A DNA stretch of 64,000 nt from Saprospiraceae bacterium (GCA_026993525.1 JALWSS010000009.1:37034-101033); one strand, 5' to 3'. Shown: positions 35,655 through 46,004, counted from the stretch's first letter. Translations and numbers: made by a program. Notes: generated from the sequence alone by a model not told the origin.

Positions 35655-36617
35655 CTAATTATGTTGCGGAACCGGCAATCCTTCTTTGAGGTATTTCCAT
35701 AGCCATTCTTTGACCATACTGTCAACTTCGGTACGAAAATTTCCCAGACTGTGGTCTCCTCCTTCAAAAATAACCAACCGGTGCGGAATCCTTTCACGGA
35801 TAAATGCCTTTGACAGATCAAGGGCCATTTCCGGAGTAACCCGCTTGTCGGCTGTTCCGTGGAGTATCAGCACAGGGGTTTTCTTCCAAATTTTGTCAAC
35901 CTGCTTAATGGCTGAGCGAGCATTCAAAGCCGCTTTGGTATTGGTAGCATAATCAGGGATATTTTCTGCAAAAACGGTCTCAATAGTATCAGTGCGGGTA
36001 TCCATCCAGGTCCACAAGTCTGACAATCCGCCACCTACGATGGCAGCTTTGAACCTCTTGCTTTTGGTCAATGCCAGGTAGGTCATCATTCCTCCCCTAC
36101 TCCATCCATATATTGCCATCCTGGAAGTGTCAGCTTGTTCGATATTGTTAAAAAAAGGAAGCAGGTTCAGGACGTCATCAATATCACTGCCGCCAAATTC
36201 TTCTTTTCCTTCACTACCCATATTTCCCCTGTATTGACTTCCGGCCACGACGTAGCCCCAACTTGCTACCCTGGCAAGAATAAAAGCAGCTTTGTACTCA
36301 TTCAGAGCACCGAAATTTCGGTTTCCCCCGCGATTGTATATGACGCATGGCAGGTCATTTCCATTTTTGGGGTAGGCCAGGTATCCGTTGACTTTCAGTC
36401 CGTCACTCAAGTATGTGATGCGCTCGATGTTTACACTGTCGAGATAGGCATATTCATCTATTAATTTTTGTTCGTCGCCATCTTTGTAACTTATGCGTCT
36501 TGCAAGTTCTTCGTTATTGTAAATGTCAACCATTTCCCTGGCGAGGATCTTCCCATTTTGGGCAGTGAGACTTTGCACCAGCAGGAACAGAATTGAAAAA
36601 GAGAATGTCAATTTCAT
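35655..36617 (-). CDS. Exported alpha/beta hydrolase (S9-peptidase-like)
   Basis: About 320 residues from ATG 36617, which gives the signal peptide MKLTFSFSILFLLVQSLTAQ; ATG 36629 is 12 nt upstream. The nucleophile elbow is GWSRGGMMTYLALT (GxSxGG), the acid is near PVLILHGTADKRVTPE and the His in EGGDHSLGNF. YLAYPKNGNDLPCVIYNRGG is the usual oxyanion region of dienelactone-hydrolase/prolyl-oligopeptidase-type enzymes. Exported to the periplasm; substrate unknown. It follows the amidohydrolase-like gene without a gap, so they should be co-transcribed and may process the same class of compound. Confidence 0.85.
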   Translation of the reverse strand: MKLTFSFSILFLLVQSLTAQNGKILAREMVDIYNNEELARRISYKDGDEQKLIDEYAYLDSVNIERITYLSDGLKVNGYLAYPKNGNDLPCVIYNRGGNRNFGALNEYKAAFILARVASWGYVVAGSQYRGNMGSEGKEEFGGSDIDDVLNLLPFFNNIEQADTSRMAIYGWSRGGMMTYLALTKSKRFKAAIVGGGLSDLWTWMDTRTDTIETVFAENIPDYATNTKAALNARSAIKQVDKIWKKTPVLILHGTADKRVTPEMALDLSKAFIRERIPHRLVIFEGGDHSLGNFRTEVDSMVKEWLWKYLKEGLPVPQHN

Positions 36618-36629
36618 TTGTGAGTACAT

Positions 36630-38597
36630 TCATTTGAGAAAGGAATCCCTTGCCAACACTTCTCCGTTAAGAATGACAAGGTATATGTCCTTTAGATTTT
36701 GAAGATCTCGCAGTGGGTTTTTATTCAGAATCAATATGTTGGCAGGATATCCCTTTTCAATTTTGCCATTCTTCCAGCCAAAAGCTGCGGAAAAATTCGT
36801 TGTTGCAGCGGCAATCGCTTCCCGGTTGGTTAAGCCGACCTTTTCATGAAGCAACTGCAATTCATGGTGGAGTGATATGCCCGGCATTGTCCCCCAAACA
36901 TCGGTGCCACTTCCCGCCAGATATTTTGCGCCGTGCTGATAATAGGCCGGCTCAATATTTTTAAGTTCATTCAGGATCAAATTGGTATAAGCAGCTTGTT
37001 CAAGGCTGTCAATGCTGTGATTGCCGGTAGTGGGATTTGCTGGCCGGTTTATATCCTCACTGTCTAAAATTTTAGCAATGGGTTCGTCCCAGGGGTTGTC
37101 ATGGTCGGGTAAATCAAGGTACGACAGACTGCTGGTTGGCATAATGAAAGTGTTTGAGTTTCCGATATTTTCTGCGTGGGTCTGCAGCGGCTGATAGTCT
37201 TTTTTTAGCTGAGTGAGAAACTTGTAATATCGCCATTTAGGACTGTTGAGGTCATTACTGAAAGGTTCGTCAGCTACTGCTTTTACCATATCGGGAGGTG
37301 CCACATCCAGTGAATAACGGGTGGTATGTACCACGGCATCCAGGCCAAGGCGCATGCCTTCTTTGTAGGTTGTATATCCGAGTTCACCGATGGTGGCCAT
37401 GCCGAGTTCGCTGGCTTTTTTTATTGCCAGTTCAAGCTGCTGGGGTGTCAGGCCATACATCAGCAGTAGGACTTTGTATCCTCCCTTGTGCAGGGCATCA
37501 ATTTGTGCCATAAGTGAATCAGAAGGTATTTTTTCCTGGCCAATACCCTCAAGTCGATAAATATTTGGGCTGGGGTTGCAACCGGCGTAAAAGCCCCCCC
37601 TCCTTCCTCCGTCCACTGCTATAATATTGGTAATGCCCATGTACAAATAGGCGTTGCAATACGCTTGGTTGTTCAGGGCTGCAAAACCATCAAACAGTCC
37701 GGGGATTACATATTTGCCGGAAGCATCAAGCACTTCTGTTCCTTCTGGCAAATTGGGAGCTTCGCTGCAGGGGCCCACCCATTCTATGGTATTATTTTTT
37801 ATCAGAACACAGGCGTCTTGTAGGTCATTCTTTGTTTCACCCAGGTTGTCGAGGTTGGGAAGTGTGGCATGCTGAATCATCAGGTATTTTTTCAGCGGCA
37901 ATTTCAACACTACTTGTTTACCCAATTCCAGATCATCTATATGTCCGCCGTATGGGGCATTTTCGGTTCTGAAATGCGCATGAATGTTTGTTGAATGATG
38001 GGTGAATATGCCATGGTGGTGGTTGGAGTAAAAACCCAGTATTTCTGCTTGTACATTTTCAAGTTTCCCGTGTAAACCTGATTTAACGTGTTTTTCATGT
38101 GAATGCACTTTATCTCCATCCTTCCAATTGATAATGTGCCAATTGAGTGAAGCCATAGTTCCATCGAGTAAAAAAGGAAATGGTGTCTGTGTGTCCAACC
38201 CATTTTCTTCAGCCGCTTTTTGAACGAGGGCTTCCACTTGCTCAAAGGTGTGGATGTTCTTAGGAATGGTAATTTCCTGCCAATTGTCCACTTGTGTCCA
38301 AACCAGCAATGCGGCATTATTGTCAAAGGAATTGTCAACAGATGCTTGTTCGCCATTTGCAGTGGTTACCCAGGGGATTCCATCAAAAACCTGAATCTCG
38401 CCTTTCAGATTTTCGACGGAACCGATGGCATAAAGGTGGGGCAAATCTTTCAGGTCTTTTAAAGCTGCTTTGGCGGAGATATCTCCTGTTTGCATTATTT
38501 GCCGAAGGACACCCGCATGACGTACCGCATGTGGATTGTCAAAATCTCCTGAACAGCACGCGCTCAGTACAAGAAAAATCAAAAGAATTTTTTTCAT
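36630..38597 (-). CDS. Amidohydrolase-superfamily lipoprotein without the HxH motif
   Basis: About 655 residues from ATG 38597, giving a lipoprotein signal MKKILLIFLVLSACCSG. The N-terminal about 250 residues are unassigned and His-rich; the C-terminal part has the amidohydrolase shape: VLDASGKYVIPGLFDGFAAL, a TIM-barrel middle, SGTDVWGTMPGISLHHELQLL, VGLTNREAIAAATTNFSAAFG, KGYPANILILNKNPL. The first metal motif, normally IPGxxDxHxH, reads FDGFAAL, so both metal His are missing; the late Asp is kept. It may be a non-hydrolytic or differently metallated relative. A TACATTTG element lies at 38740-38747. The next gene downstream is an exported hydrolase. Confidence 0.82.
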   Translation of the reverse strand: MKKILLIFLVLSACCSGDFDNPHAVRHAGVLRQIMQTGDISAKAALKDLKDLPHLYAIGSVENLKGEIQVFDGIPWVTTANGEQASVDNSFDNNAALLVWTQVDNWQEITIPKNIHTFEQVEALVQKAAEENGLDTQTPFPFLLDGTMASLNWHIINWKDGDKVHSHEKHVKSGLHGKLENVQAEILGFYSNHHHGIFTHHSTNIHAHFRTENAPYGGHIDDLELGKQVVLKLPLKKYLMIQHATLPNLDNLGETKNDLQDACVLIKNNTIEWVGPCSEAPNLPEGTEVLDASGKYVIPGLFDGFAALNNQAYCNAYLYMGITNIIAVDGGRRGGFYAGCNPSPNIYRLEGIGQEKIPSDSLMAQIDALHKGGYKVLLLMYGLTPQQLELAIKKASELGMATIGELGYTTYKEGMRLGLDAVVHTTRYSLDVAPPDMVKAVADEPFSNDLNSPKWRYYKFLTQLKKDYQPLQTHAENIGNSNTFIMPTSSLSYLDLPDHDNPWDEPIAKILDSEDINRPANPTTGNHSIDSLEQAAYTNLILNELKNIEPAYYQHGAKYLAGSGTDVWGTMPGISLHHELQLLHEKVGLTNREAIAAATTNFSAAFGWKNGKIEKGYPANILILNKNPLRDLQNLKDIYLVILNGEVLARDSFLK

Positions 38598-38739
38598 CCC
38601 GGAAATTTTATACGCAAATTGAATTGAACGGATATTTCTGAACAGGTTTCGGATTCTGAGTCCTCCAATCCCAACAGTGATTTGACCGCGAGTTAGCCGC
38701 ATTTACTCAAACCACTCCATTTCGTAGTATCAATATGGG

Positions 38740-38747
38740 CAAATGTA
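38740..38747 (-). promoter_or_regulatory. -7 promoter element TACATTTG
   Basis: CAAATGTA on the plus strand; minus-strand TACATTTG about 145 nt upstream of the amidohydrolase start. -33 not evident. Confidence 0.4.
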
Positions 38748-38777
38748 AGAGATTGGAATGATACCAGTCAGTCCATT

Positions 38778-39644
38778 TTACAAGTTGGTGGCCTTTCTTT
38801 GGTGAAAAAAATTGAAAGATGAGGTTAGCAGAATGGAGAAAACAATGGCTCCTATCCCTATCAGAGCATTGAAAAAGGGCGGCGCAGTCAGTGAGATACG
38901 GATCAACACAGTGGTCAATACAAAAGCCGAGTATCGGAACAGCGTGTAATAATCCGGATTGTATCGAAGGGCAATCAAAAGAAATAATATGTCGCTAAAT
39001 ATCAAGAGTGTGTAAAATGTATTAAATGAATTATGAAAATCACCCGTGTTCCAAAAGTGCTGCAAATCCATGAATCCAATTGCCACAAAACTAAAAAACA
39101 TAAGTGTAGCGATCATTTTCTTGTATCCAATGAACTGCACTTGATCACTGTGTTTTTTGGTTAGTCTGGTGTCTTTATGAAGGAAGTAGTAGAATCCCAG
39201 CAGAATAAATATCAAAAGTCCTCCGAAAGCATCGGAAGCAATGTGTAGAACTGCGCCCTGAACATTTTCCCAGTCTATTGGTTCCTCAATTTTTGTAAAT
39301 TCCTTGAAAGCTGAACGAATGAGAATAAGCGATAAAATTTCAAATTGTTTTCCCACGCTTTCAACAATAGAATTGGGCATGGTAAATATCAGCGACAGCA
39401 ACTCGGTGAGCAACAGAAAGGTAAATGTTATTTCAATTGCGAGGAAATGATTGGTGATATTTTTATCCAATATGGTTCCAGCCAACCACCCTTGACGTTT
39501 CGCTTCAGCCAGAACAATGCCAGACACAAACGAAAGGATCAATAATTTGCTGATATAGCCGAAGGTTGCTTTCTCTTCCCATTTGTTGAGGAAGAAATCA
39601 AATACTTTTGTGGTGAGAGGCAGAATGTAACGACTGATAACCAT
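38778..39644 (-). CDS. Polytopic membrane protein of unknown function
   Basis: 288 residues with about seven hydrophobic segments (for example LLILSFVSGIVLAEA, FTFLLLTELLSLIF, GGLLIFILLGFYYFL, MIATLMFFSFVAIGF, TLLIFSDILFLLIALRY and a final pair), typical of an inner-membrane protein. Between segments is RLTKKHSDQVQFIGYKK. I do not recognise the family and see no transporter or enzyme motif. It lies 25 nt downstream of a small membrane-protein gene in the same direction, so they are likely co-transcribed. Confidence 0.75.
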   Translation of the reverse strand: MVISRYILPLTTKVFDFFLNKWEEKATFGYISKLLILSFVSGIVLAEAKRQGWLAGTILDKNITNHFLAIEITFTFLLLTELLSLIFTMPNSIVESVGKQFEILSLILIRSAFKEFTKIEEPIDWENVQGAVLHIASDAFGGLLIFILLGFYYFLHKDTRLTKKHSDQVQFIGYKKMIATLMFFSFVAIGFMDLQHFWNTGDFHNSFNTFYTLLIFSDILFLLIALRYNPDYYTLFRYSAFVLTTVLIRISLTAPPFFNALIGIGAIVFSILLTSSFNFFHQRKATNL

Positions 39645-39669
39645 ATCTCTGCAAAGGATTGTACATGGC

Positions 39670-39912
39670 TCAGGACTGAGCGGCTTTCTCCTTTTTACCG
39701 TTTGTTATCTTGACAATTACATACCTGGCAAGCAATATCCAAGGTGCGCCATGCATAAAGAGGTCAAACCAGTCCAGGGGCTGCATTCCGTGGGCTCCAC
39801 CAGCCACCCATCTCAATTTTCCGATGAGATGAGGCTCTGGTAAAAACGGCGCAAGTCCCAATGTCAAGCTTGCTATCAGGAGAAATTTCCAATCATTCAG
39901 AGTTGTCGTCAT
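39670..39912 (-). CDS. Small conserved membrane protein
   Basis: 80 residues with two hydrophobic segments (FLLIASLTLGLAPFLPEP and APWILLARYVIVKI) joined by GKLRWVAGGAHGMQPLDWFDLFMHG. This GGxxGMQPxDWFDLxxHG core occurs in short Bacteroidota proteins that are sometimes labelled RND-related, but there is no RND domain here. The function is unknown. A TAAATTTG box lies 29 nt upstream. Confidence 0.7.
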   Translation of the reverse strand: MTTTLNDWKFLLIASLTLGLAPFLPEPHLIGKLRWVAGGAHGMQPLDWFDLFMHGAPWILLARYVIVKITNGKKEKAAQS

Positions 39913-39940
39913 GGCGAATTGTTGTCAACAATTAAAAATG

Positions 39941-39948
39941 CAAATTTA
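39941..39948 (-). promoter_or_regulatory. -7 promoter element TAAATTTG
   Basis: CAAATTTA on the plus strand, perfect TAnnTTTG on the minus strand, 29 nt upstream of the small membrane-protein gene. Confidence 0.45.
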
Positions 39949-40272
39949 GTAAGCCCCCTTTGAGCGCTTGGTGACACCAATCACAAGCAAGTTGTTCGAA
40001 CAAATCGCCAGTCAGCATTGCAGAGAGCATACATGGATTCATAATGTGTTGATACAGAGCACTTACCAGGCAACTTGTCCAAACTTTCCAAAATGGTTCT
40101 GACAAATGCTGCCCTTGATCCACCGTTGCATTCTTCCAGCACATAGCCACATGCAAGAATTGGAGACGAACCATAACTTGCCAAAAATCCTTCGAAAGTA
40201 TCCTTGCGGAAAAACGTGTACAAGATAAATCCCATTTTACAGGGTATATTTGCCGATACAAAAACGGATCAG
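39949..40272. other. 324-bp divergent gap, no supported gene
   Basis: Between the small membrane protein and the TRAP-type binding protein. An 84-codon minus-strand frame (39981-40235) has no recognisable feature, its start lies 17 nt inside a plus-strand promoter-like region, and I do not call it. A TATATTTG box for the plus-strand gene is at 40245-40252. Confidence 0.5.
40245..40252 (+). promoter_or_regulatory. -7 promoter element TATATTTG
   Basis: Perfect TAnnTTTG 21 nt before the TRAP-type binding protein start. No matching -33 TTG at the normal distance. Confidence 0.45.
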
Positions 40273-41400
40273 ATGAAAAAAATCTCCCGCAAAAGATTTT
40301 TCAAAGGACTTGCAATTGGGACGCTTTCCATCCCCTTTGTTTTACGCAGCTGCGGCGGCGGCCAATATCAAGCCCAGCAGCAGAGCAACCTGAGCGGAAA
40401 ATTTTCAGAGGAATTCTCCTGGCGGATGGTCACTACCTGGCCACCGAATTTTCCGGTGCTTGGTGAGGGCTGTAATTTGTTTGCCCAATGGGTGGAGGAG
40501 ATGTCAGGTGGCCGTTTGAAAATCAAAGTCTATGGTGGTGGCGAGCTGGTGCCTGCTTTGGAAACCTTTGATGCCGTGCGGAACAAGGCCGCTGAAATTG
40601 GCAGCGGTGCATCTTATTATTGGGTGGGCAAAGCTCCCGCAGCTGCATTCTTTACAGCCGTGCCGTTTGGAATGAATGCCCAGCAAATGAATGCGTGGAT
40701 GCTGTCCGGCGATGGCTGGAAACTGTACCGGGAACTTTACGAAGGATTTGGGCTGATTGTGATTCCGGGAGGCAATACAGGCGTGCAAGCCGGTGGATGG
40801 TTCAACCGGGCCATCAATGGCATCGGAGATCTTCAGGGTTTGAAAATGAGAATGCCGGGCCTTGGCGGTCGGGTACTTGCGAAAGCCGGAGGCACCCCCG
40901 TTTTGCTTTCCGGTGGTGAGATATACACAGGGCTCGAGCGTGGAGTCATTGATGCCACTGAATGGATTGGCCCTTATCACGATTACCTGATGGGATTCCA
41001 TCAAATAGCAAAGTACTACTATGTGCCGGGCTGGCATGAACCTTCCGCAGAGCTTGAAATTATCCTTAACAAGGACAAATTTGCTGAATTACCACCTGAT
41101 CTACAGGCAATTGTAAGGACCGCTGCCTTGAGAATGAACCACTGGGTTTTGTCAGAATTTGAGGCCCGGAATGCTGAATACCTCCAGAAACTGATCGGGG
41201 AGGAAAAAGTTGATATTCGCCACTACCCTACCGATGTGATGAAACAACTTAAGATTTTTACCGATGAAGTAATTGAAGAGTTGACGAGTGAAGACCCATT
41301 TGCGAAGAAAGTCTATGACAACTACCTGGCATTCAAAAAGCGGGCTTCATTTTGGGCAAACTCTTCAGAAAAACTGTACTACGAACAATTCACTGGTTAA
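40273..41400 (+). CDS. TRAP-type (DctP) solute-binding lipoprotein
   Basis: 375 residues. The N-terminus MKKISRKRFFKGLAIG...FVLRSCGGG is a signal sequence with a possible lipobox at LRSC and an RKRF element faintly like a twin-arginine motif. The rest is a DctP fold: WRMVTTWPPNFPVLGEG, LFAQWVEEMSGGRLKIKVYGGGELVPALETFDAV, FNRAINGIGDLQGLKMRMPGLGGRVLAKAGG (with the substrate-carboxylate Arg) and DATEWIGPYHDY. TRAP receptors feed a DctQM membrane pair, but no such genes are nearby. It may serve a distant TRAP system. The downstream gene begins at the next base after its stop. Confidence 0.9.
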   Translation: MKKISRKRFFKGLAIGTLSIPFVLRSCGGGQYQAQQQSNLSGKFSEEFSWRMVTTWPPNFPVLGEGCNLFAQWVEEMSGGRLKIKVYGGGELVPALETFDAVRNKAAEIGSGASYYWVGKAPAAAFFTAVPFGMNAQQMNAWMLSGDGWKLYRELYEGFGLIVIPGGNTGVQAGGWFNRAINGIGDLQGLKMRMPGLGGRVLAKAGGTPVLLSGGEIYTGLERGVIDATEWIGPYHDYLMGFHQIAKYYYVPGWHEPSAELEIILNKDKFAELPPDLQAIVRTAALRMNHWVLSEFEARNAEYLQKLIGEEKVDIRHYPTDVMKQLKIFTDEVIEELTSEDPFAKKVYDNYLAFKKRASFWANSSEKLYYEQFTG

Positions 41401-42351
41401 ATGAATAATTGTTTCCTGACGGTCGTTACGGTTCTGAGCTCCAATGAGGAGATAGAAGCACTTCCTGGCCTTCTCCAAAAGCTAAGGCCGGTGTTGCAAA
41501 CCGGCTTTTCTGATTTTGAAGTAATTCTTGTCAACAACTCTCATCGCCGGGATATTGCTGATTACCTGAAAGTTTTTTCCGAAGATTTCAAGCGATTCAT
41601 TTACATGCTGAACCTGAGCTCGCCCGTGGTGAAAAACCATGCAATTGTGGCCGGATTGGACCGGTCAAACGGTGACTATACCGTTGTATTTGAACGGGAA
41701 TTCTGGGATCAACCAGCACTGATCAATCAGCTGTATCAAAAATCGACCAGCGGATTTGACATTGTTTACTTGCAGGCATCCAGGCGGGAAGACCGATTCT
41801 ATGTCAAACCGTTTTACAAGATATTTTACGGTATTTTACGAAGATATTCTGACCTCCAGGTTGATGACAAAGCACATGACACGAGAATCATATCACGCCG
41901 GGCGTTGAATTCTTTGCTGAGGCTCCGTGAGAACCTCCGATACATGAAGGCCATTTATTCCATCGTTGGTTATCGCACTTCCTTTATCAAGGTTGATACA
42001 CCATTGAAACACGACGAGACCAGGTTCACCGATAAATTCCGGACATCGCTTGTCGCAATCACCTCTTTCACCTCTTTCCTCAGAACCGTATTTCTCTGGA
42101 TATTCCTTGTATCAATCGGCTTTATGGTGTTGGTGATCGTCAATGCGGTTAAAGTAAAACTGACGAATTACGATTTATTGGGAAGTTATCACGACGCGGT
42201 ACCAGGATGGACATTTTTGGTGGTTTTAAGTTCAATATTTTTTGCATTGACTTGTTTGATGCTATATATCATGTCTATTTATCTGGACAATATCTACCAG
42301 GAAATCAAACACCGCCCTATGTACATCATTGAATCGGTACAGCGTTTCTGA
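41401..42351 (+). CDS. GT2-like membrane glycosyltransferase with altered DxD
   Basis: 316 residues laid out like DPM1/ArnC-type polyprenyl-phosphate glycosyltransferases: a GT-A domain (LTVVTVLSSNEEIEALPGLL; FEVILVNNSHRRD; VKNHAIVAGLDRSNGDYTVVF) followed by two transmembrane helices (about 225-250 and 270-295). In active members the segment after GDY is DxDLQDPP; here it is EREFWDQP, so the metal-binding DxD is not conserved. It may be catalytically altered. ATG 41401 follows the TRAP protein stop with no spacer, so translation is probably coupled. The stop abuts, without a gap, the stop of convergent sdaA. Confidence 0.78.
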   Translation: MNNCFLTVVTVLSSNEEIEALPGLLQKLRPVLQTGFSDFEVILVNNSHRRDIADYLKVFSEDFKRFIYMLNLSSPVVKNHAIVAGLDRSNGDYTVVFEREFWDQPALINQLYQKSTSGFDIVYLQASRREDRFYVKPFYKIFYGILRRYSDLQVDDKAHDTRIISRRALNSLLRLRENLRYMKAIYSIVGYRTSFIKVDTPLKHDETRFTDKFRTSLVAITSFTSFLRTVFLWIFLVSIGFMVLVIVNAVKVKLTNYDLLGSYHDAVPGWTFLVVLSSIFFALTCLMLYIMSIYLDNIYQEIKHRPMYIIESVQRF

Positions 42352-43770
42352 TCAGCACTCGGGCACTTTTACCGAAACATTGAGAGCCAGGCCCCCATCA
42401 GCTGTTTCTTTGTATTTATCGCTCATGTCCTGGGCGGTTTCCCACATGGTTTTTATCACGCTATCAAGTGTGACCCGGGCCAGGGCCGGATCGGAGCTAA
42501 GGGCAATCTGACTGGCTGTGATAGCCTTCATGGCGCCCATTGTATTTCTTTCGATACATGGAATTTGCACCAGGCCGTTGACGGGATCGCAGGTAAGGCC
42601 CAGGTGGTGTTCCATGGCAATCTCTGCTGCCATTATCGCTTGCTTTGGTGAACCTCCCTTGCATTCTGTAAGAGCGGCCGCAGCCATGGCGGAAGATACA
42701 CCAATCTCTGCCTGGCATCCGCCCATGGCGGCTGAAATTGTCGAACCCTTTTTGAACAAGCTGCCAATTTCGCCGGCTGTCAACAGGAATTTTACAATGT
42801 CCTCCTCCCCCCTGTTTTCACAAAAACACAAATAATACAACAACACGGCAGGAATTACGCCGGCAGCGCCATTGGTGGGTGCGGTCACTACCCTGCCGAA
42901 GGCGGCGTTTTCTTCATTGACAGCCAGGGCAAAACAACTGACCCATTTTGTTACATTGATGAAAGAATTTCCACTCAGGCGGATGGTTCTCAACCAGCCG
43001 TTTTTGGTGGTGTATTCGCAACCTTCCAGCAACCTGGCATTTATTGCATGGGCCCTTCTGCTGACGCCCAGCCCACCTGGCAATTCCCCGGATTTGTGGC
43101 AGCCCCTGAATACACATTCAAACATTGTTTCCCATATATTCAACAATTCTCTCCGTATTTTCTTCTCGCTTCGCAATATTTTTTCATTCCTCAACACCAA
43201 CTCAGAAATCGGGACGGATTCCAAATCAGTATATTGTTCCAACTCCTGACTTCTGGTAATTGGGTAAGGAACTGAAGGCTGAGCAATATGAGTGAGGTCT
43301 TCACCTTCCTCGATAATAAAACCTCCACCGATGGAATAAAAGGTTTTTGAAACAATGTCCCCGTCAATGAGTTTGGCTTCAAAGGTGATTCCGTTGGGAT
43401 GAAAAGGAAGCCTGAAATTTATGAAGGAGATATCTTTATCCGGATCAAAGAGGATGCTGTGGCCATGAACCTCAAGCTTTTTCGCATCCATTATTTTGGA
43501 AATATAGTCAGCTATTTTGTCCACATTTATGGCTGTCGGATGATGTCCCGCCAAACCCAGCATTACCGCAATATCGGTTCCGTGCCCTTTTCCGGTTTTC
43601 GCCAAAGAGCCGTACAAGTTTGTTGTGATCTTCCGGACCCCTTTGTCCGCTATGGCTTTCAGGAATTTCAGGGCAGCCATCCACGGGCCCATGGTGTGTG
43701 AGCTGGATGGGCCTACACCGATCTTGAATATATCGAATACGCTGATGAACTCGTAGAAAGTGCTTTTCAT
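42352..43770 (-). CDS. sdaA: L-serine ammonia-lyase, iron-sulfur type
   Basis: 472 residues, single-chain form with the beta and alpha domains fused. It deaminates L-serine to pyruvate and ammonia with a [4Fe-4S] cluster. Features: [19 protein letters not shown] at the N-terminus, [41 protein letters not shown], and [22 protein letters not shown], which supply the cluster Cys. ATG 43770 ([18 protein letters not shown]) matches family starts; the frame extends to 43839 without family support. comEC lies 54 nt upstream in the same direction. Confidence 0.96.
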   Translation of the reverse strand: MKSTFYEFISVFDIFKIGVGPSSSHTMGPWMAALKFLKAIADKGVRKITTNLYGSLAKTGKGHGTDIAVMLGLAGHHPTAINVDKIADYISKIMDAKKLEVHGHSILFDPDKDISFINFRLPFHPNGITFEAKLIDGDIVSKTFYSIGGGFIIEEGEDLTHIAQPSVPYPITRSQELEQYTDLESVPISELVLRNEKILRSEKKIRRELLNIWETMFECVFRGCHKSGELPGGLGVSRRAHAINARLLEGCEYTTKNGWLRTIRLSGNSFINVTKWVSCFALAVNEENAAFGRVVTAPTNGAAGVIPAVLLYYLCFCENRGEEDIVKFLLTAGEIGSLFKKGSTISAAMGGCQAEIGVSSAMAAAALTECKGGSPKQAIMAAEIAMEHHLGLTCDPVNGLVQIPCIERNTMGAMKAITASQIALSSDPALARVTLDSVIKTMWETAQDMSDKYKETADGGLALNVSVKVPEC

Positions 43771-43823
43771 GTGAGAAGTTTGGCCGGCAAATATACCCCT
43801 GAGGCGGAAATTGGCACCCCACC

Positions 43824-45932
43824 CTACTCCAATTCCCACGCTTTTTGAAAAGCTCCCAGGTTGGCTACTACGTGGTGTTTAATTCCAAGATTGTCAAGGA
43901 GTTGGGTGTATTTCCCGATGCGATAGACCTTGTTTGAGGTGTCAAACACCACCATTTTGCAAGTGATGCTTTGCAGTAGTTTTTTCAACAGATAGCCCTG
44001 GTTGTCAGACACAATGATCAGGTCAACTTCCAATGGGGCTGAAGGCCTGGCCCTGCTTTTTTCATTCAGGTGCAGAATGCGAAGGCCTCCGAACAGTATC
44101 CGGTTTCCTTTCTTGAGAAGAATAGAATCTTTGGAGGCTGCCGCAGTACCGCTGATATCAAAAGTCTCATGGATGCCAAGCCGCTGGTGATGGCCTTTCA
44201 CCACAAACCCCAGCGACTTGTAGTCAATTCCCTCGCTTGCAATTCTGAAACACTGCTTGTTGTGGTAAAATTCTATCACGGTGGATTTGTACTGATCAAA
44301 AACGACCACTTCCAACTTTTCGGAATTGGAAATGGAACGGAAAGAGGTTGTTGCAAAAAAGGCCAGACCCATCGCTGAGCTGACAATCAGCGAGCGTTTG
44401 TGTTTATGGCTGATGAAAACCATGGCAGTCAGAAGAATCATATAAAGCAAAATAGTTTGACTACCGGTGAGAAACAAGTCTTCGACCAATGCCCCCGGGA
44501 CCGACTGGATGGCATAAACCAATTGGTTGCAAAGCCAGATGGCGGCCCAGAGTGTTTTGCCGATGTAAAACGCAATCCCTGGTGCGCACCATTCGAGCAT
44601 CATCAAAAGCAGGCCACCTGACATGAGCAAGGCCGCTGCCGGAACCAAAAACAGACTGGACAACCAGAAAAACACGGGAAACTGTCTGAAGTAAAAGATG
44701 CTGATTGGGCCCGTGGTCAGCTGAGCGGCAAGCGATACTGTGACCAGTGTCCAAATTTTGCGAAGGAATCCTTTGGGAACCCAGATCATCCGTTCAAACC
44801 TCCGCTGAAAGTAAACAATGCCAAAAACCGCCAGGTAAGAAAGCTGAAACCCTACACTGGCCAGCCATAACGGATTGATGAGGAGCAAAATAAAGGCGCT
44901 GACCATCAGCGTGTTGTAGATAGCTCCACTGCGTTGCAGGGCTTGTCCCATTGCCAGGAGGGAAAACATGGTGGCTGCACGCATGACGGAGGGAGAGGCA
45001 CCCGTGACGAGCGCAAATCCCCAAATACCTGTGAGAACGGCCCCGGTTTTAAGAAGAACGACAACTCTTGACCGGCTCTCAATTTTGTGGAAGAGAAAAG
45101 TGAGCAGGACAAAAATGATCCCAACGTGCAAACCGGATACAGCCAGTACATGCATGGCCCCGGTTTGAGCGTAGGCATCTCGCAGTTCATCGGAGATTTC
45201 ATCCCGGTAGCCCAACAACAGCGCCGATCCAACTGCAAATTCATCTTGTGTAGGCAGGTGCTTTCGCAGGATTCTTACCAGGCGCTTTTGGGATTGGTAT
45301 GAAAAAGCAAGAATGGGGTTTCCTTTGCCAGATCCGAGCAACTTCCAGTCTCCATTTCGGGCAAAGGATTGGAAATGGATGTTTTGAAAATGCAGGTACC
45401 TGCTGTAATCGAATGCATCAGGATTGGTGTTTTTTCTTACAGCTTGCGGTGCTTTGCTCAGCAAGATCACGTCTCCATAGGATATCCTCTCCGACGACGA
45501 GTCTCTTGCAAGGTAGATCAGGATATTGCCGCTTGTCGCCTGTGAATTGCCCCCATCGTTGACGAGGTGGGTTACCCTGGAGGGAACCTTAACCCAGTTT
45601 TCTTTCAGTTGGGGGGCGTCGGTTATTTCACAAATGAATTTGCTCTCCTCCAATTTGGCGGCTTTGCTGAAGTGGTCAGCCGCATGCAGTTCCTGTTTGA
45701 ACCAACAGGCCAGGTAACCCATTGCTGCGAAGAGAAGTGCAGCGCTGAGCTTTGCCGGCAGTTCCGTTTTGAACAGGCTGTTTGCAAAGGCGGTGAACAG
45801 AAAAATTGAAAGAAAACAGCCAAACAGAATGGACGGATAGAACCACCCCGGATCAAAACCATACGCGATCAGAATTCCTGTAATGAATGGTAACAGTACC
45901 CGGAGAGCGGGCAGTTGGTGAGGGTTCAACAT
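43824..45932 (-). CDS. comEC: ComEC/Rec2-family DNA-uptake channel protein
   Basis: About 702 residues (longer frame to 45962 possible). N-terminal helices and an OB-like DUF4131 region are followed by the polytopic Competence domain with [39 protein letters not shown], the family hallmark, and [24 protein letters not shown]. ComEC is the inner-membrane channel for single-stranded DNA in natural transformation. The C-terminal region is short and shows no HxHxDH of the metallo-beta-lactamase domain, so nuclease activity is doubtful; this form is familiar in Bacteroidota. No other competence gene is nearby. Confidence 0.92.
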   Translation of the reverse strand: MLNPHQLPALRVLLPFITGILIAYGFDPGWFYPSILFGCFLSIFLFTAFANSLFKTELPAKLSAALLFAAMGYLACWFKQELHAADHFSKAAKLEESKFICEITDAPQLKENWVKVPSRVTHLVNDGGNSQATSGNILIYLARDSSSERISYGDVILLSKAPQAVRKNTNPDAFDYSRYLHFQNIHFQSFARNGDWKLLGSGKGNPILAFSYQSQKRLVRILRKHLPTQDEFAVGSALLLGYRDEISDELRDAYAQTGAMHVLAVSGLHVGIIFVLLTFLFHKIESRSRVVVLLKTGAVLTGIWGFALVTGASPSVMRAATMFSLLAMGQALQRSGAIYNTLMVSAFILLLINPLWLASVGFQLSYLAVFGIVYFQRRFERMIWVPKGFLRKIWTLVTVSLAAQLTTGPISIFYFRQFPVFFWLSSLFLVPAAALLMSGGLLLMMLEWCAPGIAFYIGKTLWAAIWLCNQLVYAIQSVPGALVEDLFLTGSQTILLYMILLTAMVFISHKHKRSLIVSSAMGLAFFATTSFRSISNSEKLEVVVFDQYKSTVIEFYHNKQCFRIASEGIDYKSLGFVVKGHHQRLGIHETFDISGTAAASKDSILLKKGNRILFGGLRILHLNEKSRARPSAPLEVDLIIVSDNQGYLLKKLLQSITCKMVVFDTSNKVYRIGKYTQLLDNLGIKHHVVANLGAFQKAWELE

Positions 45933-46004
45933 TGTTTTCACAGGTAGTGGCTGCCCTATCACCCCTCTTTATATGCGCCGGGCAGCCGGGTTTTCCCACA
46001 GATG

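Noticed and set aside
39981..40235. 84-codon minus-strand frame in the divergent gap
   Set aside because: No domain, signal or neighbour support, and it overlaps a plus-strand promoter element for the TRAP-type gene.
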